Assembly: GCA_963930655.1 (NCBI GenBank)
Contig: OZ005609.1
Span: 19,789,001-19,853,000, forward strand
Length of the DNA stretch: 64,000 nucleotides
Source: Myrica gale
Lineage: Eukaryota; Streptophyta; Magnoliopsida; Fagales; Myricaceae
Direction of reading: 5' to 3'
The position numbers and the translations under genes are program-made. A model generated the notes under the pieces. It was not told where the DNA came from and searched no databases. It saw only the letters and a list, made by a program, of their open reading frames with translations. Every line of letters begins with the position of its first letter. The first letter of the stretch is position 1. This document shows positions 1 through 11,800 of this stretch, in pieces.

Positions 1-885
1 CAATTTGCAGATCATGCCCGGGATGCTGGAGCGCATCCTAGAGTGAAAGCACTCATTAGCAATGAGAACGGAATCCAAAATTTGTCTACCTTGCACAAAC
101 ACGTTCTAAGAGGGTGAGATGATATCACCCAAGACCACCTTCAGTCTATTGGCCAACACCTTGGCAAGAATTTTGAAAACCCAACCCACAAGGCTATTTG
201 GGAGAAAATCCTTCGATTCGACTACTCCAACTTTCTTTGGAATCAACACAATGAAGGTTGCATTAAGGCTTCTAACAAACTTACCATGATGCGCAAACTC
301 ATTAAACATAGAGAGGACATCACCCTCGATCACCTCCCAACAAGATTGGAAGAAAGCAAAGGTAAACCATCCGGGCCCGGCGCCTTGTCCCCATTAAGAC
401 TCCTCACCACCCCAACCACTTCCTCCTCCTCAAAGGGTCTTTCAAGCCAATCCGCCTCAACCCCGGAAATGGAATCGAAATCCAAATCGTCTAGAAAAGG
501 TCTCCAAGAGAAAGGCTCCTTAAACAAGGAATAATAACAGCTGACAATCTCCTCATAAATACTCACTTCATCCTCCAATAACTCCCCATCCACCTCCAAG
601 CTGTCAATCGAGCTAATTCTACGATTAGAGTTGGCCATACGAAGAAAAAAACTGGATACACCTATCTCCCTCCTTAAGCCACAAAGCACGAGACTGCTAC
701 CTACAGCTAGTTTCCTCCATGCCAATCAAATAATTCAGCTCAGACGAAACCTCCAATTTTCTTCTTCTGCCTTCCTCATCAAGATTCCCACTCTCGTCCC
801 TCACATCCAACGAAGATAACTCACTTAACAACAAAAACTTCCTATAATTCAGATCGCCAAAATACCTCCCGGTTCCACTTAATAA
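1..885 (-). mobile_element. Partial L1-type LINE (copy A), cut by the window edge
   Basis: The minus strand encodes the end of the endonuclease-RT linker and the first RT blocks. Visible are the linker word KAPGPDG and the RT word FIVLIPKK followed by [11 protein letters not shown]. These match the same stretch of the full LINE at 1,591-7,161 (there about 3,640-4,400). The reading frame is broken at about 330 and by substitutions in the RT motif. Similarity fades near 885, which is the 5' side of the element, so the copy looks 5' truncated. Its 3' part lies left of position 1. It lies in the same orientation as copy B but is a separate insertion. No target-site duplication can be assigned. 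Confidence 0.85.
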
Positions 886-1387
886 GATATCCCTTCAACA
901 TATACCTCATTTTGACACCAAGAAATGAAATGGTGGTTATAAATCTAGAAATAGAAAATTATTTTCAGAAATTACATTTATAATGTAATACGAGTCAAAG
1001 TCTTTCATTACCATTTTTTTTTTATAGCCGCAATATCTAATTGTGGGAGGTTCTTTCAATGTAAAAAAGGTACAAATGAAAAAATGGGGTGACCCCCAGA
1101 CTTAATCATGGTGATACTCTCAATATTTGAATCGAAACTTTATACTATAATATAAGCCTTATTTGATCTTATCAATTCTTAGATTTTTTTTTCTTAGAAT
1201 AAATCATGAATTTTTCTAGGACAGTATTCAAAATCTCATCGAAAACTTACAGCAGCTTGCCAAACAAAAGCTAAGAGAAGAAATAGTACATGTATTACTA
1301 GCATAAAATCTCCGATGTGATTCAAACTATTTGTAGGAAGAGCAGAATTAAGCTAGAAACAGATCAAATTAAAGATATTAAGCATAA
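886..1387. other. AT-rich non-coding spacer
   Basis: No coding potential, splice pattern or RNA gene was seen. The stretch is AT-rich with short T and A runs. If IWS1 has a very large last intron, this DNA could belong to it, but no exon is visible here. Confidence 0.5.
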
Positions 1388-1396
1388 CAAAAATTG

Positions 1397-1581
1397 TTTT
1401 TTTTTTATGACGAGGAAATTCCCCAAAGCCGGACCCTTTTGGCCCAACCCTGAAGTACAAACCCCGGCCCCCTGGACCGACCCCACAACCCAGAGAGCAG
1501 GTAAGTCAAGGGCGATAATGGGGATGTTGGGGCTCGAACTTGGGACATGTTAGAACCCAAGCCGAAGTCTTACCACCACAC
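1397..1581 (-). mobile_element. tRNA-derived SINE (Au-like), minus strand
   Basis: Read on the minus strand, about 185 bp begin with a weak A-box-like TGTGGTGGTAAGACT and carry a good pol III B box (AGTTCGAGCCCC) near base 60. The element ends in TTTCCTCGTCAT followed by about ten A. The B box, length and tail are those of plant tRNA-derived SINEs, and the 3' end resembles the Au family as I recall it. It is flanked by CAAAAATTGTTTT at 1,388 and 1,582. The same word flanks the far end of LINE copy B (7,162). The SINE therefore seems to have landed in the LINE's own target-site/poly-T junction. Confidence 0.75.
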
Positions 1582-1649
1582 CAAAAATTGTTTTTTTTAT
1601 AAGTAAGAAAAGCTTTATTGAAAGAAAAAGGAAAACGGAGTAGTACAAA

Positions 1650-4600
1650 GGCTGTACTAAACCAACTACAACAAGCTAGGAAACTAATAAAATCACTGAA
1701 ATCTACAAAAGGGGAACCCATCACCCCATTAACCCACAGAAACAAGGTCTGCAACATTTTTCCCTTCAAACATTCTAAGGACAGCCTCAAATCTTCAAAG
1801 CATCGATCATTCCTTTCCCTCCATAAACTCCACCAAATGCACAATGAGATCATATTCCACACAGCCAACGCTAAAGGATTGTTGAACTTTCTCTTCCAAC
1901 ACTTCAGCACCCCTCCCACCCTCATAGGCATCGCCCAAGGGTAGTTGACAATACTAAGGACAAGCACCCACAACTCTCACGCAACCACACAATGGATAAG
2001 CAGATGATCCACAGACTCCCCATCACTCTTACAAAGAAAGCACCAATTAACCAAGCATAACCCCCTCTTTCTTAAATTGTCAATGGTTAAGACCTGCCCG
2101 TGAGCCGCTTCCCACACAAAGAACGAAACACGAGACGGGACAACGGTTCCAAATCTGTCTCCACGAGAAGACCTCGCCAAAACCCTCAACAATGATCCCA
2201 TATAGCGACTTAACCGAAAAGACCCCATTCTTAGCACCTTGCCATAACATTTTATCATCATCCCGTCTCCTAAGGACCATAGAGTACAACAGAGAGTAGA
2301 AAGCTGAAAAGGCATCAATCTCTCAATCATTAGCGGTTCTAGTAAACTGAATACTCCACACCCCATAATTGGAATTGCCTTCCAAACAGTCCGCAACCAT
2401 CGCATCCTTGTGCCTAGCAAGAGAGAACAAAAGGGGGAATGCCACCTTCAAAGGCCTTTCTCCACACCAAAGATCATGCCAAAACCGCACTCTAAGTCCA
2501 TAACCCACCGCGAAACGAATGTTTCTACAAAAGAAGGTCCATCCGTTGCTAATGTGCTTCCACAGGCTCACACCATAGGAGCCATGGATCTCATTGGTGT
2601 GCCAACCTCCCGAAACACTACCATTCTTATCCTTAATAACAGCCCTCCATAAACTACCCCGCTCCAAGGCAAAACGCCACAACCACTTCCCCAATAAAGC
2701 TCTATTGAACAAATGAAGTCTCCTAATACCCAGATCTCCATTGCTCATAGGAGAACAAACCTTCTCCCACCTCACAAGATGAAACTTGTGCTCGATACCA
2801 TCACCTCTCCACAAAAATTTCCTTTGAATCTTCTCCAATCTCTTTGCAACCCCCAAAGGAATAGGGAAGAGAGACATAAAATAGGTTGGGAGGCAAGAGA
2901 GGGTAGACTTGATCAACGTGAGTCTACCTCCCTTCGAAAGATAGCTACGTTTCCAACCTGCTAACCTTTTTTCAGTTCTCTCAACAATGCCATCCCAAAT
3001 ATGCATGTTCTTAAAATGCGCTCCCAAAGGTAACCCAAGATAGGTAGTAGGCAACGACGACACCCTGCACCCCATAATAGCAGCCAACTTCTGAACATTG
3101 TCCACACCCCCAACAGGAATAACTTCTGTTTTTGAAAGGTTAACTCGCAATCCCGACACCGCCTCAAAGCAAAGCAATAAGCATCGGAGATTTCGAAACT
3201 GACTCACCTCCGCCCCACACAAAATTAAGGTGTCGTCAGCAAACAGAAGGTGAGAAATACTCATGCCTCCGCCCTATCCACCACTTGATTCATCATTCTA
3301 CGGAAAGCTTCCATAATGAGCACAAACAAAAAGGGGGAGAGTGGATCACCTTGAAGCAAGCCCCGAGAGCCTCCGAAAAAACCTTCAGGAGAGCCATTCA
3401 CCATCACCGGAAATCTAACCGTAGAAATGCAAAATTCAATCCACCTACACCACCTCTCCCCAAAACCACATCTTCTCAACAGGTACAAAAGAAACTTCCA
3501 ACTAACATGGTCATAAGCTTTCTCAATATCCAATTTGCACAACGTACCCGGCATATTGGAACGCAATCTAGAGTCAATGCACTCGCTAGCAATCAGCACA
3601 GGATCTAAAATCTGTCTACCCTTCACGAAAGCATTCTAGGAAGGTGATATGATCTTATTCAAGACAAGCTTCAAACGATTAGCTAGCGTCTTCGCCAAAA
3701 TCTTGTAAACACCGCCAACTAAGCTTATGGGACGGAAGTCCTTCAGCTCAACCGCGCCCGATTTCTTTGGAATAAGAACAATGAAAGTGGCATTCATACT
3801 TCTAACAAATCTTCCCTCCATAGCAAACTCATTAAACATGGAGAGGATATCTCCCTTAACCACCTCCCAACAAGATTGAAAGAACACTAAAGAGAAGCCA
3901 TTAGGGCCCGGAGCCTTATCCCCATTTAAACTCCTAACCGCCCCCGTTACTTCCTCCTCATCGAAGGGTCTCTCCATCCATTCCGCATCAGCCCCTGAAA
4001 TAGAAGCAAACTCTAAATTCTCTAAGCGGGGTCTCCAAGAGATAGTTTCCTTATACAAGGAGCTATAGAAGCCAACAATCTCCTCGGAGATCCGCTCGGG
4101 ATCCTCAACCACCAAGCTAGAAATGGAATTGTACCTTTTATTGGAATTGGCCACTCTATGGAAGAACTTCGTACACCGATCCCCTTCTTTCAGCCAAAGA
4201 GACTTCTGCCTCCAATGGGTTTCCTCCATCTCGATCAGAATATGCAGCTCCCTAGACACCTCCGCTTTCCTCTCGTTCCCCACCTCATCAAGGTGGCCCT
4301 CCTCATCCAATCTATCCAACATTGACAATTCACCCGACAACGCATGTTTACGAAAATTCAGATCCCCAAATACTTCTTGATTCCACGATTTCAGGTCCTT
4401 CTTCAATGCTTTCAACTTGAAGTCAAGCACAAAACTCGACGTCCCTGAGAAAACATAAGAATTCCACCACGCCCTTACCTTATCCACAAATCCCTCCTCT
4501 TGAAGCCACATATTTTCAAACCGGAAGAGTTTCTTTCCTCCCCCGAATCTGCCTCTTTCCAAAAGAATAGGGAAATGATCAGATAACAAACGAGGGAGCC

Positions 4601-5248
4601 TCATTTGAGTGACCTCGGGGTACAAGGCTTCCCAACAAGGGCTAAAAAGAAAGCGGTCAATTCTAGACCATGACTGGGAAGCTCTATTATTCGACCAAGT
4701 AAAGGACCCTTTCAACAACGGCAAGTCCATCAAACCGTTTTTTGTAATAAAATCAGAAAAATCCAGCATAGCACGCCTGTAACCACCAATGCCCAATCTC
4801 TCACTAGGAAAGCGCAACATTGAAGTCTCCCCCAATGCACCATGGAAGGTTCCACCATGCACGAACACCCGATAACTCCTCCCAAAGCATCCTTTTTCGA
4901 CCATCATCGACGGGGCCATACACCCCAGAAAACGCCCATTGGACACCATCCTCAACATTCTGAAAAATCACCGAAATAGAAAAACAACCCTCACAAAATT
5001 CCACCAGCTCTAAAGTCCTTGAATCCCACAAAATCCGCCTGAAGCTCCTTCTACCGCAAGGCTACACCAACCCACATGATGCCCCCCCCCCACAAACTTC
5101 TGACTACTGCTCTAGTGACTATCCCCATCTTAGTCTCTTGTAAACAAACTAAATCAGGCTTCCATCCCCGCAACAAATTTCTCACCCCTCTACGCTTCTG
5201 ACTATCATTCAACCCCCTAACATTCCAACTCAAGATTCTGGGCTTCAT
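1650..5248 (-). pseudogene. LINE copy B ORF2: endonuclease-reverse transcriptase (decayed)
   Basis: ORF2 begins [11 protein letters not shown], the first motif of an AP-type endonuclease. QETK, GGDFN, a SRIDRFL block and SDHFPI follow. RT blocks include FIVLIPKK, the [14 protein letters not shown] catalytic aspartate block, QGDPLSP and FADDTLI (catalytic DD). A C-terminal zinc-binding RT-associated region reads WCFLCKSDGESVDHLLIHC. Frameshifts occur near the C10 run at about 5,082, around 4,800, and near 3,630, 3,260 and 2,300. The catalytic motifs survive but no full protein can be made. It belongs to the plant L1 clade by motif order. The 3' boundary of the ORF is approximate. Confidence 0.85.
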
Positions 5249-7157
5249 AAAGATTTAATCGAAACTCTCCCTCCCTTACGGCTCTTCCTGGACACATACG
5301 TCTTCCCATCAGAATTAACTGAGGACTTCAACCCTTTCAGCTCTCTCGATAACTGGCCTCCTGATTTGCTAGGAGCAACAAGCCCATGGTCCCCCCTGTC
5401 CTTCTCCAGAGCGGCAAAGAGCGCCATCAACTCACCCTCGAAACCATCAGAAGAGAGTCCAACCATATCTTTAAAGGAATAGACATCTCCAACACCCAGT
5501 CCGAAGAAGAAACATGCAGGTGACAATACTCCTTCCCCCTCAAAGGAAAACTTACTGCCAAAGGTTCAGCCCCAAGCACATTGACACCACTATTGACGTA
5601 GATTAGAGCGCCTGAACTTCCACCTTCTCCCTCCTTTACAGCCAAGTCAGGACTCCCTTAGGAGACCAACGACACAAAGCCATTCTGGCTAGCCTCCTCC
5701 GGATCCTCTAAAGCAGTCACTGACCGGGAGTGTGGACCGGGAGAACCCAAGCCCAACATACTTCATCCCGGAGTGTGGACACGGAAAACCAAGCCCACGT
5801 CAACCCTGAAAGGAAACACGGTCTGCTCCGGCACCAGAAAAATCGACTCTGACAAATCACAGCACAAATCACCAGGAGCATCTACAGCCGGCAAAGCTCC
5901 AGTGGGGCAAACAACCTCCCCAGAAGGAGTCGATCCTGCCACCAGAGACGGAACAGCAAGATCTACCGCCGGATCGAAGATCTGGGAACCAAACGTAGCT
6001 CGACCAAAAGCGATAGGGGCATCCGACACCGACAGAACACAGACCAGACCCCCTGCCACCCCAAACGACGACGATCCCGCCTCCCGGATCTGAGGGACAG
6101 GGGCCGCCACCGGATCGGGGACCTAAGAGGCCTCAAAGACAATCGGTTTTCCAGAACTGCCCGAAATCTCCATGCCCAGCCCTTCAACCAGACCAACACC
6201 CCGTCCCATAATAGACCCATCAAACGGCCCAACCTTATCGGCAGAGTATTGGGTCGCAGTACTCGGGCCAGGAGATGGGCCCGAATCCATTCCAGCCTTC
6301 CCACCCGAAGACGCCAATGAGTTGCGGGTCCCAACACCAAGATCCTGGGCCCTCAATTTTAAACCACACACCTGGCAATTGAAGTCGAAACTTGGTCCAA
6401 TCGAAGGCGCAGCAGCCACGTTCCTAGTCTTAACTAGCCCAATTAGACCATCCACCTCAACCTTCAATCTCATTAATTGCTCCCACACAACACCGACTGA
6501 CCCAGCCGCCGAATCAGAGGCCTTAGCACAATCATAATTCTCGGGAATTACCAGCCCCCCAACGCAATTTGCATGCGGCTCCAAGGGAACACCAGCAGAC
6601 GCGAGCTTGTGCATGCCACCCACGTCAACTGCAAAATTACGAATCACCTGATTCCACTCCGCTTTCTTCTCCAGCAAACCAGCTTTTGCCTTATCGGCGT
6701 AGGAGATTCCTTTGCTGACCGTAGAATCCACAGGCACCTTCTTCCTCCGTCTGAGCTCACGAATAGCCGAGAGAACTTCGCATGTCATACCAAACGCTTT
6801 CCACCCTTCACTCGACCACCCCTCTGGAATCATCACAGCCCCCGTCAGCGCCTCTCTCCAAACTCTGCTAGAGCGAGGTAACAGCCACACAAATTCGAGC
6901 AACTCTGCACTAAAAACGCACGCGGTGGTTCGTTGAATCTCTCCGAAAAATCTCTAGCATCCTTGATCTCCACAAGTTTACCAAACAGATTCGTCAACCA
7001 GACCACTCCATATCTACCAATACTAATCGAGTTCTGGGACTTCCTATGCTTTTCAGTTAATGTAACTAAACCCGAAAAGCTAACAGAGAACTGGAAAGTC
7101 TTGGCCTTGATCACCAAACTACGGAAAAAAGCCAAAAAGCGACACGGCTGAAACCAT
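5245..7157 (-). pseudogene. LINE copy B ORF1 (decayed)
   Basis: ORF1 of the LINE, presumably the nucleic-acid-binding coat protein of the retrotransposition particle. It is broken by frameshifts into about four pieces. The N-terminal block contains GRYGVVWL and FLVQSCSN, followed by a VMIPEG/GW block; both are shared with ORF1 at 45,005. The middle has a half zinc-knuckle, NCQVCGLKLRAQ (about 6,338-6,385), and the C-terminus has SKSGGQLSRELKGL. No complete CCHC knuckle is visible. The ORF1 stop overlaps the ORF2 start as ATGA at 5,245-5,248. The 5' end just before the ATG agrees with the target-site duplication. Confidence 0.75.
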
Positions 7158-7303
7158 AAAACAAAAATTGTTTTGTTCTTGAAAATAATTATATTTATTT
7201 TGATTGAGTTATTAATAATTGATAACAGAATGTTTTTGCTTCGATACTAATTAAAAAGTGAGAAGATGGTGTTGCCATTAAAAAGGAAGTAGCCAAGAAA
7301 TTA

Positions 7304-7652
7304 GGATGCGTTTGCAAACTCTAACTAAGTGAAATATTTAAGGAATGTTGTGAAAATTGAGAAAATTAGAGTTTTATTGGGGTTTGGAAGAAAGTAGTAA
7401 ATAAAGTAGAATTTTATAGGAGTTGGTGAAAAAGTGAAGTGAGAAAAGTAGAATTTTATGAGAGTTGGTGAAAAGGTGAAAAGAGAGATGATTTGAGTGA
7501 AATTTTAATATTTATTGTAATGAAAAAAAATGATTTGATGGGGGGAGATTATTTTAAAGTTAATTTATTTGATAAAAAATTTGAGTTAGTTGTGTTTGCA
7601 AACTAAAATTTTGAAATAGTAAATTTTTATGATGGTGTTTGCAAACACGTCC
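7304..7652. mobile_element. MITE-like repeat M1
   Basis: AT-rich element with terminal inverted words GATGCGTTTGCAAAC and GTGTTTGCAAACACG. Internal repeats read GTTGGTGAAAAAGTGAAG and AAAATTTT. It belongs to a family seen seven times in this window (M1-M7). It has no coding capacity. It lies just downstream of the IWS1 stop side. Confidence 0.55.
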
Positions 7653-8865
7653 TTACTTCTAAACAACCCTATGTACGACGTGATGACCATTCCAATTGGA
7701 AATTCAACACTACATCTGATATGGTGAACTCTTAAGCACCACCACATGGATAACTCCCATTGTGTCCAGATATCAACAAGGATAAAAACCAAAGGAATTT
7801 AGGTGTTTAAGTTTCAAATTCAAATCACGTCATGGTGCACCTGAAAATGAAGGCTCTACAATGACAAAAAGACATCATCTCGAGCAGAAAAGTGAATGTT
7901 TTGAAGGTCAAGGTGATAAACCAAATTACTGAATAGTACGAGGAAGCTAATAGAGTGTTTAAGTGTTAAAATTTTGAGGTGTTAGAGTTGGTGAAAAAGT
8001 GAAGAGAGATGATTTGAATGATATGTCTATATAGGTAAGAATATATATAAATCTAAGTATCTACATGTATCCACATGCGTATAAACATATGCATTCGTAT
8101 GTATCCATACATATGTATATGAAAGTGTGTGCGTGCGTGTGTAAATGCATACCCATTAATTTCATGGATGTATTAGATTGCCTTGATACTCTTGCTACAG
8201 ATATTGATATCATACAATTTGTAATGATCTGGTTTAATTCTACACATTCCATTACAATCAATACACGACACAGTAAAAATGGTTAGCCGAATTTGTATAG
8301 AACTTCACATTGGTAAATTTGATTGCTAGGACCTATTCAAACCCTTATAGGTCTCAACTTTCCTAAATCATTTATAACACGCACTTCACTTCACGAGCCC
8401 AAGTTAAGCACCAAAATGTCTTTAGAGGCCACTCCTTTGACTAAAGATTCAGTTCATAAAACAAAAACAAATTCATAATCTCACCCAGATGGCTATAGCT
8501 TTTCTGATATTTATGGGGTTCTAGATATAGTACAACAGTTTGATATCATCTACTCAATTTCCTTTGTCAGTGTGAATCCTACTTCAATCCCTTTGCTGGC
8601 CACCCCAAGGTTTATCCCAATAACTGCCAGTGCATGTGAGATGGGCTCAAAGTATCCACACAAGATCAACTAGTTTTCCAAAGTAAGAGTCTCACACAAA
8701 CTTAAGCACTGAAATATTTAACTTACAGTGTCTATCTGTGATGATATTTTAGTAGAACGCCAGTGACCTCAAAAGCTAAAGTTTTAGTAGAGAATGTTCA
8801 TATTTATTGCTCTATGAAACAAGCTTAAATAGCTACCCATACATTTTTTTACCCCATTCTAATAT
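7653..8865. other. IWS1 3' side: non-coding, with a second short M repeat
   Basis: Positions 7,951-8,030 hold a short M-family copy (AAAATTTTGAGGTGTTAGAGTTGGTGAAAAAGTGAAGAGAG). Positions 8,040-8,150 are rich in CATATG/CACATG and TGTGTGCG words. I looked here on the minus strand for the conserved last IWS1 exon and did not find it. Confidence 0.5.
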
Positions 8866-11800
8866 TTAAATCTTCCGCAGAGAGAAACCAACCTTCAAAC
8901 GACGCTGATCTTGTACAAATTGTTTCGCACGGGCTCTAACTTCATCCGGATCAATCTTAGATTGTGGGCGCACCACAAAATCTAATGGTGTAGCTTCCGG
9001 CCTTGTAGCATGTAGTCTGGAAGATGACTGACCCGATTTGCGTTCCCTGCATTATAGTAAACATTCACATATAACCTGATATGGTGCAAGAAATATGGCT
9101 CACAAAAAATAAAGATCCCATTAGCAAAACATGTCTGTTATCATATCTCACCGTGAAAAATCATCCAAATCAAGATCGCCATCTCTAGATTCAATTCCAG
9201 CAGCTGTATTAGCCGGCCTACCATAGGTTGAAAGAAAGAGAAGAGAAAAGAAATTACATAATAAACAATGTATATTTACACTTATGTGACAGACAAAGAT
9301 GGAGAAATATGCAGAACAAGTCATAAAAAGTACTTCTTCACAGATGGCCTTCTGAAGGGAACCCTCTCATCATCAACGTTTCTCATCTCCTCAAACCTTG
9401 TACTCTTATTAAATATCGGTCGACTCTGCACTCGGAAGTCCAAAATAAAAAAAAAAAACTTTAATATCAGCAAATATAATAGGAGAGCCATGTATGATCA
9501 CAGTGGGTTTTTGAGAACAAGAAAAAAACGTGGCTTCACATAAAAAGAAAGCTTTGTACGAGTCGAACAAAAACATGATGCTGACCAAAGACTTAGGAGT
9601 CGGAAACTTGCAAAAGAAAAAGGGAAGCCAAGGAAACAACCAATCATTTAATCTCATATCAGCAAAGCAGAACTAAACAGAAATCATTTCAGCATTTCAA
9701 GTCAGATTTTTACAATTGCCAAGGGGTAAACATGGCGACATTCACGCGCAGACAAGAATATCCACCATCCTTTGCTGCTTTTAGTATCATTCCAATGCAG
9801 CTAAATGAGTGTCATAAATTTCCCTAAGGGGAAAAGAAAAAGGCAGCATAACAATCTTGTACATTTGTCAAGACCTCCCTATCACCATGGTCATACCCAA
9901 TGTAGATAAAGAGTTAATAATGAATCACATTACCCATTTATCAACCAAATCCTTTGCAAGTTTCCTGTTGGATGTGGTTTCCTCATCAGATTTGGATAAA
10001 AACATAATGACCTGGTCCATCATACAGTAACTCAGTCAAAGGTGTTACCATAATCAAGCTGCAAAATTATGGACTGCTTCTAAGCAAATTCCTTACCTTT
10101 CCAAGACCACTCTTCTTCAGTTGTTCTCTTCTATCATACTGCTCTAGATCAATGGGGAACTACATAACAGAAGCAACATTTCAGATACTACATTTCTTTC
10201 CTCCACAATCATCAATAAAAATTGAGGATGAAAACGAGGGAACTTTAACCATACATCAGTCAAAATTTTCAAAACTGCAGCACGGATATTAATGTTTGGT
10301 AAGCTTCCGTCAGGAAGAGGTTCAAGCCAATTCTTTAACAGATTTAACACTCCATGATCCAAGAATTCCTGTTGAAGTTGCTTCCTGCACCAATAGCAGT
10401 TCCCACGAAGATTATTATAATCTAAAAGATAAGAATTACAAATGCAACAGAAAGCCAAGAAAGCCAAGAAATTGAAGACAGAAAACTTACTTTGAAAGGA
10501 CCTCGGTCAGAAGAGGCAGTTTTTTAAGTTTATTAACAGCAGGCTTCCCCTGTCTATTCAGGTCCGCATCCTCTTCTGCAGTGACCTCGAGCTCAGCCAT
10601 GACATTTTCAACCAGCAATGCAATGTCTGCCGGGCTTCTCTCATTCTTCTTCTTTTTCTTTCCCATCTTGAAGAGCTCATTGATTTCTTCATCTTCTTCG
10701 CCCTCCTCGGCCTTGAAACATCCAAATGACAAACCAATAAAGGCATCAAGAAACTTACAGGCACACATCAAGAGATCAATAGGAATTTGTTAAGAAGCAC
10801 ACTAGTCAATCAATAACATTGAAAAACACAATAATAGTTCCACACCTCTAGCAGAACAAAGAAGCTCAAACAAAAATTTGAATAAAAAAAACGCTATCTA
10901 CAAATATTTTCTAGCAAGTCCTCCTTTAATAAAGAATTAAATTAAACCACAAAAAAATGAATTCGCGACCCACAGCATCGCATCCTCACCACTTCATGTG
11001 AAATATATAACATAAAGATTAAATTAACCTGAGGAGCACTTCCAGGGGAGGGTGGCTCATTGCCACTTCCATACCCAATCGCGGGATCCACACCTGTGTC
11101 ATCTATGAAGTTATCATCATCCACAGTCCTGACACCCTCGTGATCATCCTAATCATTCAAGAGACAGAAACAATTAGAAACTCATACTTAGAAAACTAAA
11201 AGCATGAGTAAGTCATATAGACTAAAGTGACTCATAGTTACTCTAATGGACAAGCTTTGGATTTAAATAAAAGAATAAACAAGCGTGCAATATATCAAAA
11301 TATGATATTACTTCCCAAGGGGAGAAAATCCAAGATAAAACTAGTTAAAAAATATATAGCAGTAAAACGGTTTTTTTTTTAATAAGTGATATAGCAGTCA
11401 AAGTTCAAATTCAACCTTACTTGGTTACTAAACAAGTTGTCTCCGTATATTTTGTGCACACAGAGACTAATACTTTCGTCCAAAGAAACGTTACTTGAAA
11501 ATTTACAAATCATAAGGCGATTTTGCTTTTCATAAATAAAGAATCACCAGTAATGACACATAGCGGACACAATCCCACTTCACTAATTTATATGTCGTAC
11601 GTTAAACATGTGCATCCACAAAAAATATAGTCACGTTGAAGCAAAAGGGTTTCATAAACCAGCTGTCCAAGAATCTGGTAATCAAGTTTCTCCTTTTTTT
11701 TCTTTTTCTTTTTTATAATCACCAATTCCAACTTCTTTCTTAAAATTATGGTCAGACTTGAACATTACAATAGCCCAATACCCGAACTCAAGAAGAAATA

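Larger units (their letters stand above)
1591..7161 (-). mobile_element. Near full-length L1-type LINE (copy B)
   Basis: The minus strand runs from an ORF1 start (ATG at 7,157) through ORF1, ORF2 and a 3' end reading CAATAAAGCTTTTCTTACTTAT plus an A tail. The target-site duplication is AACAAAAATTGTTTT (1,386-1,400 and 7,160-7,174). The left copy is now separated from the LINE by the SINE. Compared with the complete copy at 44,894-53,217 it lacks the roughly 110-bp leader and begins almost exactly at the ORF1 start codon. Both ORFs carry several frameshifts, so the element is inactive. Its 3' 2 kb is nearly identical by eye to copy D (47,027-49,130), so both derive from one recent source lineage. 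Confidence 0.9.

Noticed and set aside
8040..8160. CATATG/CACATG-rich tract as a regulatory cluster
   Set aside because: Simple-sequence character, with similar tracts at 37,310-37,420 and 43,790-43,860; no gene-specific evidence.
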